DNA from: Terebella lapidaria
Lineage: Eukaryota > Annelida > Polychaeta > Terebellida > Terebellidae
Assembly: GCA_949152475.1 (NCBI GenBank)
Contig: OX424570.1
Coordinates: forward strand, 26,036,694-26,100,693
Length of the DNA stretch: 64,000 bases
Direction: 5' to 3'
The notes beneath the pieces are model-generated. The model worked only from the letters and a program-made list of their open reading frames with translations, was not told the origin of the DNA and ran no database searches. Positions 57,760 to 64,000 of the stretch are shown one piece after another. How positions within the stretch are numbered: the stretch's first letter is position 1; each line of letters opens with the position of its first letter. The position numbers and the translations under genes are program-made.

Positions 57760-59359
57760 AACTAGACGCTTCCGGTCGCCTACGACCGCTTGGGTGTATC
57801 CCCCGTAGCCCTATCATCCCTGTTGCCCCAAATATATCGCTGATGTACATTGTGAGTGTGAAACCTTTCAAGCTCATTGAAGGTCGAATTCAAGATCACC
57901 ACTAAAATCACTGCATTCGAATTTCCATTTCGACATGTTCGAAAAAAATAACGAAATTACAGCCAGATAAAAGTTTTCACCTAAAGCTATATTTCAACTC
58001 AGAATATTTGACAAACTTGGTTCCAAGTTGCGAGATGACTAAATTGGAGCCAGATCGAACTTTTCACTATAAGTTATATTTCAACTCATACTATGTGCCA
58101 AACTTGGTTCCAAGTTGAAATTCAAAGTAAAAGTTGACCAAAACTACATTTCAAGATGACGAAATTGGAGCCAGATCAACTTTTAACCATAGTTAAAATT
58201 TTAATTCATAATATGTGCCAAACTTGGTTTCAAGTTGAAATTCGAAGTAAAAATTGACTTTACTGGTAAAAATAATGTTAACTTATCCGGTTACACCCAT
58301 GAAATCTCTACTGGACAAAAATTTTAAATTGTTGAGCTCAATAATAAATGTTTCTTGTCTTAACTATTTTTCTTGAGGTCAATAATAGACTTAACTAGTA
58401 AAAATGATGTTAACTTATTCGGCTACAGCCATGAAATCTCTACTGCACAGAAGCTTTACCTTGTTGAGCCCAATAATAAATGTTTCTTGTCTTAACTATT
58501 TTTATTGTGGTCAATAATAGACTTAACTAGTAAAAATAATGTTAACTTATTCGGTTACACCTGTGAAATCTCTACTGGACAAAACCTTTACCTTGTTGAG
58601 CTCAATAATAAATGTTTCTCGTCTTAACTATTTTTATTGTGGTCAATAATAGACTTAACTAGTAAAACCAATGTTAACTTATTCAGTAATATTGTTCTTT
58701 TTTCACCAAAAACATCAGTTCTGTATTCTGAACAAGAATCCAGTGCAATTTGCTTTCATAGTACAGGTTATTGGAGTGATCACACATCTCAAAGTAGGTA
58801 TTTTAATTGTCGTAATAAGTTAACCTCTCAAACTTATTAATATTTATTCGATCATTCTGAAAAACAATAGCTTTCGTGTGATGGTCTTTCTCATTGAGCC
58901 TGTGCGATTTCATCATCATTCATCGAAAACTCCCACCCGTAGAGCGTTCACAACCCATGTGTGTTAAACAGGCTAATTTGAGCACAAAATGTTACGCCAA
59001 TCGGCTATTTTGGTTGCTATGGCAACCAAAATCGATAGATGTCCAGATCTCATTATAAGACATGTCCATATGAAATATTATCAAAATCGGTTCATATTTG
59101 CAAGCTGCAGCGCGTTCACAAGAAAGTGTCTGCGGACGCGGACGCGGCGGCGGCGGCGGCGGCGGCGGCGCGACGATCGTAAATCCATAGTATCCGCAGG
59201 CTAATTTGAGCACAAAATGTTACGCCAATCGGCTATTTTGGTTGCTATGGCAACCAAAATCGATAGATGTCCAGATCTCACCATAAGACATGTCCATATG
59301 AAATATTATCAAAATCGGTTCATATTTGCAAGCTGCAGCGCGTTCACAAGAAAGTGTCT

Positions 59360-59393
<34 letters not shown>

Positions 59394-59467
59394 CGGCGGC
59401 GGCAGCGGCAGCGGCGCGACGATCGTAAATCCATAGTATCCGCCGAACTTTGTTCGGGGGATACAAT
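57760..59467. mobile_element. 1.7-kb repeat element with internal tandem repeats, copy B
   Basis: Same borders and internal plan as copy A and in the same orientation, with fewer of the early repeats. It lacks the 177-bp duplication but has its own about 228-bp duplication of the right end (58970-59197 and 59198-59467), in which the GGACGC/GGC microsatellite has expanded differently. Confidence 0.8.
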
Positions 59468-61100
59468 TAATGTGTACATGTAGTACTTAGCTTTCATTCT
59501 TACCATAAATTTGCGAGGAAATTTTGTTATTCCCATTTTCACATCAAGATACCTGCAAATCACCATTCCACATCTAGAATTGTATTCATGATACCGGAAT
59601 TACACTCTTTGAATGAAATGATTTCCATGCATTCAGGACCAATGGTAGGCCTGCAATAATCCAATATCCAGTTGTGCATCACAAATAAATATTACAAAGC
59701 CAGCATTGTACACATTGCCCTTTCTCATGCCCTCAACAGTTATGAAATACATGAACCCTGTAAACACACATCAAAAGTACTTCACAGTGTGCTCGATCAA
59801 GCGTGACAGTCACGCATGCTTGCTTTATTGAACACCTACTACACCAAGCACTGACACAGCCATTTTCAGTGGCAGATGTGGCTGAGAAAATCATCTGAAC
59901 CTTTTGATAACAAAATCTGCTTTCCAATCTATCATATGCATGTTCTACTAGGAATTTTTGAGAAAATGGAGAAGGTGTGGATCATATATACATGTATAGG
60001 TCCAAAAACATCAAGCATAAAAGGTTAATTGTTGATCTGAAAACAATGATAAAAAGCACACAACCAATTTTTATGTCATATTTAGGGCTAATATGTGCAT
60101 AACCGAAAAGTATAAAGCTTTCACACATCTTGATGTTGTCATGTATATAGATAAATTATTTATTTTGTTTCTCATGATAAATGGATTTGTATTAGATCTA
60201 TACTAAAGTAGGCCTACTCCGTTGGATAAAATTATATTGCCTGGGGCAATTTTAATGCTGCTATCACGATCAACTTTGTTGACCCATTGAACATAATTAT
60301 CATAATTATTACACGTATATTGAAATTTATCACTGACTGAACACAAATCCGAGACTGTGATTGGCCAATCACTACGGTGATATAAACTCAAGCATGCACC
60401 ACCTTCAATATGAGTTCCCGTATCCATTGGAAGTCTCATTATCAGTCAGGGGGCATTACGTAACGCTACAGGGGTTGGTGGGTCTTCAGGTGTTACGTAA
60501 CACATTTTTTATTGTAAAAATACAATTGATCCTCAAACTACCGGTAGTACATGTATGAAGTCATATAAACCCAAAAACCAGTCCATATGTTCAATCAACA
60601 TGATCAAAACATAATTAATTACAAATGTAAATATAATAAAATGGTCCCAAACGATCACACAAAAGCCAAGACATCCATGGTTTACAAGGCACATGTCTCT
60701 ACACACAAAAAACAGAACAGTGATCTGCCTCAGTGGATGGAGGGCAGCAGGTCATTTTAGGAATTTGTCAATAGCGTGGTTGGCCCGGGGGTGGGGGTGG
60801 GTAATTTTTTAACGGTCCCTCGATCAGTGATAAATTTGTTACCCCATGTCTGTTCACAAAATAGGGAATTATATATCTGTCTAGCTGTGCATATCCTCAG
60901 GTGCGTATCCCATCTGTATTCCATGAACAACATACATGGGATAACTAATAATGTTCCATGCAATACACTTAAATACAGTACAAACGAACACAAATTAGAC
61001 TAGCCCTATATTGTTAAGCAGATGAGCGTGCACTGACTGTCTTTGCAAAATTCATAAAATGTTTCATTTGTTTCATAGTCATAGATATGAGCATCACCAG
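59468..61100. other. Non-coding stretch
   Basis: No supported exon. Two TTACGTAAC palindromic strings near 60449 and 60495 flank a short CAGGGGTTGGTGGG segment that looks repeat-derived. Confidence 0.4.
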
Positions 61101-61119
61101 TCTAGAGTCAGACCATCAC

Positions 61120-61560
61120 CTTCACTGTTCAGAAGCACGCGTACTGTGCCATACTGCCTTCCCGCCAACCATGATATCGCGGCCCTGCCAGAACTGAACT
61201 GAACTTAAAGATCATGCAAATTTCCCAATCCAACGTTCATTGCTAGCTGTTTCATCTGACAAACTCCGCGTCATGAGTCACAACAATATTTTGTCCTCCA
61301 TATTGCATGGTCCGTTCCGTACGATTTATCATTTACCTGGAAATTCCAGGTGTTTTATCGATTTCTGCCTGACGCCAGACGCTGTATGGCAACCACTTTG
61401 ACAGGTGAGAGCACGTGCATTTGTTTTTACCGGAAACGGAATTCAATCCCGCTCGGCATTTTCCGTGACCGCCACGATCCCGCATTCGGCAATCTCCGGC
61501 GTATTTATGAAGTGACATGGCCGACGTCCGCAGTTGAACAGATGTTGGTAAGATATTTGA
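61120..61560. promoter_or_regulatory. CpG-richer block, candidate promoter / noncoding first exon
   Basis: Locally enriched in CG dinucleotides (CGCGGCCC, CCGTTCCGTACG, GCCGACGTCCGC) compared with the AT-rich surroundings. A strong donor-like GTTG|GTAAGATA lies on the plus strand at about 61550, and a CCG|GTAAAA donor-like site on the minus strand at about 61428. It could be a promoter for a rightward gene, the distal 5' exon of the RhoGEF gene, or neither. Confidence 0.3.
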
Positions 61561-61928
61561 TGGATTTCTGATCAACTAGTGCCAATTATCAGCACATTAA
61601 TCTGTATATTCACACCACTTGAACACGAGAAATAACTTTGAGTGCTAAATAAAGTGTAGTGTTGGGTAGCAAGGCCGAATTTCATGTGTACACTTCGACA
61701 CATGATTTGACGTCAGTGTGACTGAATCTGTTGACAATTTTCTGCTCACGAATGACAGCACGGCAAGGCCAAGCCAGGCCACTGAGGCCAGGCCAGAACA
61801 TGAGCAGAGGCATGTTAGCTGGTTAGATAGCGTGTTGGTACAGATCGGTTCTTTCACTTTGTAGTTTGTGATGAGTGGTTTGTAAAATTATGGGCAATAA
61901 ATTTATGTGTATTCCATTTGATCTAATT

Positions 61929-62320
61929 TAGGGCCCGGACGAGTCGACGGGTAAACGAATTTGAGCTTGAGGCGGGTCAAACAATTACCCGGGTTGGAAT
62001 TTCGTTACCCGTACCCGAGAATGAATGAAGTTGTAGTTTTTATCTTGAATATTTGCGATAAACACTAATAAAATCATAGAATGACAAGAAAATCACCGGG
62101 AAAAAATCGAAGTAGTTTTTTGAGGTCATGTGATCTTCCAAACTTGAAAATAAACACCGACGAAACAATCAATATGTGTTAGATCGATGACTAGCGTTTT
62201 CGTGTTACAAATTGCTGCAGTGAGTATATTTTGATATATATTTGGACGGGTTACCCGGGGCGGGGTGGGTCATACCACATGGGTACCCGGGTCGGAAATT
62301 TCCGACTCGTCTGAGCCCTA
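61929..62320. mobile_element. Non-autonomous TIR element (0.39 kb)
   Basis: Left TAGGGCCCGGACGAGTCG and right CGACTCGTCTGAGCCCTA are near-perfect inverted ends. ACCCGGG/GGGTACCC strings lie just inside both ends. TAGGG-type ends resemble hAT-like elements; no matching 8-bp target duplication was found. Confidence 0.6.
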
Positions 62321-62367
62321 CACAGATTCACCGGTGGGTCATAGAAAATTGAATAGGTCTACTGTAT

Positions 62368-62650
62368 ACCGCATTAGTGGCACGTGCCCTTCCCTAATAG
62401 TAGAGCACCCCCTCTTTTGCCCCAAAATGCTTGATTTTTGTAACCTGGTAATTCACTTCATATCTTTCCAATAAAGTATCTGAGTATTCCAATCCACAAA
62501 TGCATGTTATATGATTCATAATAAAGGGGATTGAAGGCTATATGTATATTATTCAGGGATTTTCTTGAATTCAACCTCAAGTTTGACCTCAGTTTTGCGC
62601 ACGCTGCTGCAGGAAGTCTTGCTTTGGCTCGCGTGCTACTATGTTAGTCA
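62368..62650. mobile_element. Decayed copy of the 265-bp MITE
   Basis: Same order of landmarks as 56826-57090 (AGTGGCACG, CTTGATTTTTGTAACCT, TTCCAATCCACA, CCTCAAGTTTGACCTCAG, GCGTGCTACTAT), with eroded termini. Confidence 0.7.
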
Positions 62651-64000
62651 TTCAGGCATTGTCCATGTTGTCTGAATCCTATATTTGCAGCATTCTCATT
62701 GCTGAGGCAAACACTAAATTTTATGGATCACCTGTTGGATCTCACAAATTAATAATTTTATATTTGTTGTGCCATATCACCATGAAAGTTTCACCATTTT
62801 CATGCTATGGTCTGTTGGTAACACAACTTTTTTTCAACAGTGCACTGTATCAAGTGGTATTGCCAGCGATGGACCTGGATGTTATTCAGTTGCCGCATGA
62901 CCTTTACATGCCATCTTTTCCCCATAGTCATATCAAGTATTTTAATTCAATGTTAATGATAGCTAATATTATTGACTTTTCAAAATGTCAATTCCTGCAA
63001 CATGGCGTAGACACCCTACGATAACCTTAGCTTTGCCATGCATGTATATGTTCACAAGAAATAGAAATGATGGATGCAAAATATTTATTCAAAGAAAAAA
63101 CTTCTCATGTGCTTTGTTGGATAATATATTTTGCTGGATAAAACGAAATACTGAGTAATTCTTGATTCAAAGAAAATACTTCACCTGTGCTCTGTTGGAT
63201 AATGCTTGGAACAGATATTTATCTGGTAGCATTAATAATAATATTTAAAGTGAATATATTTGCAGATTTGATACTTCCTAGTCAACGATGTTCTGACATT
63301 TGAGGACTCCCGACCTACCACACACACTTCATTGACAGGAGTCTTCAGGATTACCTCCCACATACCAACATGAGGTAGGGTGGATCTGGAAGGTACCAGT
63401 GTAGATTTCTTGGTGGAAAAAAGATCTTTCTTGTCACTAATGTCATCAGCATGAAAAGATAATTTATAGAGAAAATTTAGAAACTCGAATTGTACACATG
63501 TATTTTAATAAACCCTTTGCTGACTGGAGTTGCATTATCTTTTGACCTCTGGCTAGCTGGAGTTTTTCTTTGCGTTTTTGAGGCCCATGTATAAGTCATT
63601 GAAATGTTCATATCTTCATCAATTTTTGTTACACTTCCAAATGTGATATCACCAGAAAGAAGAGGACATTTTGAATCCCATACAAAAATCATCTGCATTC
63701 AACATTGAATAATTAGTTTTGTATAAAATGCCCAACTTACTGACACCTAAGAATTCTCAAATTAATTCAGTTTCGGTGAATCCGAAATTAACTCAGCTAG
63801 CATAGGGTACATTCACTTTTCTCAACTGAAACTTCGTGGATCTGCATGTAATTTTATGATGACAATTATGCAAGAAAAATGATACGAGATATGTTCTACA
63901 AGTTGCATTATGTTTCTTGCCCCTACCAGTCAAAAAGGCTACTATGGGTCATCCTATGACCGATATATGGCTCACAATGAGCAATCAACACTCCACCGAA
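62651..64000. other. Right-edge non-coding stretch
   Basis: AT-rich DNA with a direct repeat of CAAAGAAAA..TTCTCATGTGCTTTGTTGGATAAT-type text near 63090-63210. The 127-codon plus-strand frame at 62641-63024 starts inside a MITE and is not supported as a gene. Confidence 0.4.

Noticed and set aside
60445..60505. Paired TTACGTAAC palindromes as a possible regulatory module
   Set aside because: Only two sites, with text between them that looks repeat-derived; no promoter or exon is nearby.
62641..63024. 127-codon plus-strand open frame
   Set aside because: It begins inside a decayed MITE and has no domain, splice support or coding-like composition.
1..64000. tRNA, rRNA or other structured RNA genes
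   Set aside because: No cloverleaf with A and B boxes and no rRNA or snRNA core sequence was recognised on either strand by eye. A covariance-model scan would be decisive.

Overview
This is a stretch of animal nuclear genome. The genes are split into small exons with GT-AG introns, intergenic DNA is AT-rich, and several transposon families interrupt it. No bacterial, plasmid or viral layout is visible. The frequent TACATGTA strings, long poly-G/poly-C tracts, GGACGGACGG-type repeats and an intact DIRS-like retrotransposon fit a marine invertebrate such as a mollusc or lancelet. The sequence alone does not let me choose between them.

Two protein-coding genes can be built exon by exon, both on the minus strand. 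(1) At the left edge is the N-terminal half of an oxysterol-binding-protein-related protein of the ORP3/6/7 (OSBPL3/6/7) group. Seven phase-consistent exons between 3632 and 693 encode a complete PH domain and the linker after it; the FFAT and lipid-transfer (ORD) parts lie beyond base 1. Four upstream exons (about 5.7, 12.0, 20.4 and 24.6 kb) all end in phase-0 donors that fit the first core exon, suggesting alternative promoters or N-termini spread over 20 kb. (2) Between 53882 and 37084 a 13-exon gene encodes a RhoGEF of about 1257 residues: a very long, charged, Ser-rich N-terminal exon, a pair of CxxC motifs, a DH domain and a C-terminal PH-like region ending in a stop codon.

The rest is mobile or repeated DNA. 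The intron that splits the DH domain holds a complete DIRS-type tyrosine-recombinase retrotransposon (40727-47646). It has inverted terminal repeats, an internal complementary region that joins copies of both ends, a gag/recombinase frame, and an overlapping reverse transcriptase/RNase H frame. A 5.18-kb segment is present as two essentially identical tandem copies (25011-30191 and 30192-35370). It carries a non-autonomous DNA transposon, a dead LINE reverse-transcriptase fragment and part of an AGGTCA-rich transposon. A 1.7-kb tandem-repeat-bearing element occurs twice (37851-39610 and 57760-59467), and several MITE-like hairpin elements lie on the right side.

Functionally, the ORP protein would act in lipid transfer or sensing at membrane contact sites, and the RhoGEF would activate Rho-family GTPases. 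Nothing in the window links the two beyond neighbourhood and shared strand.
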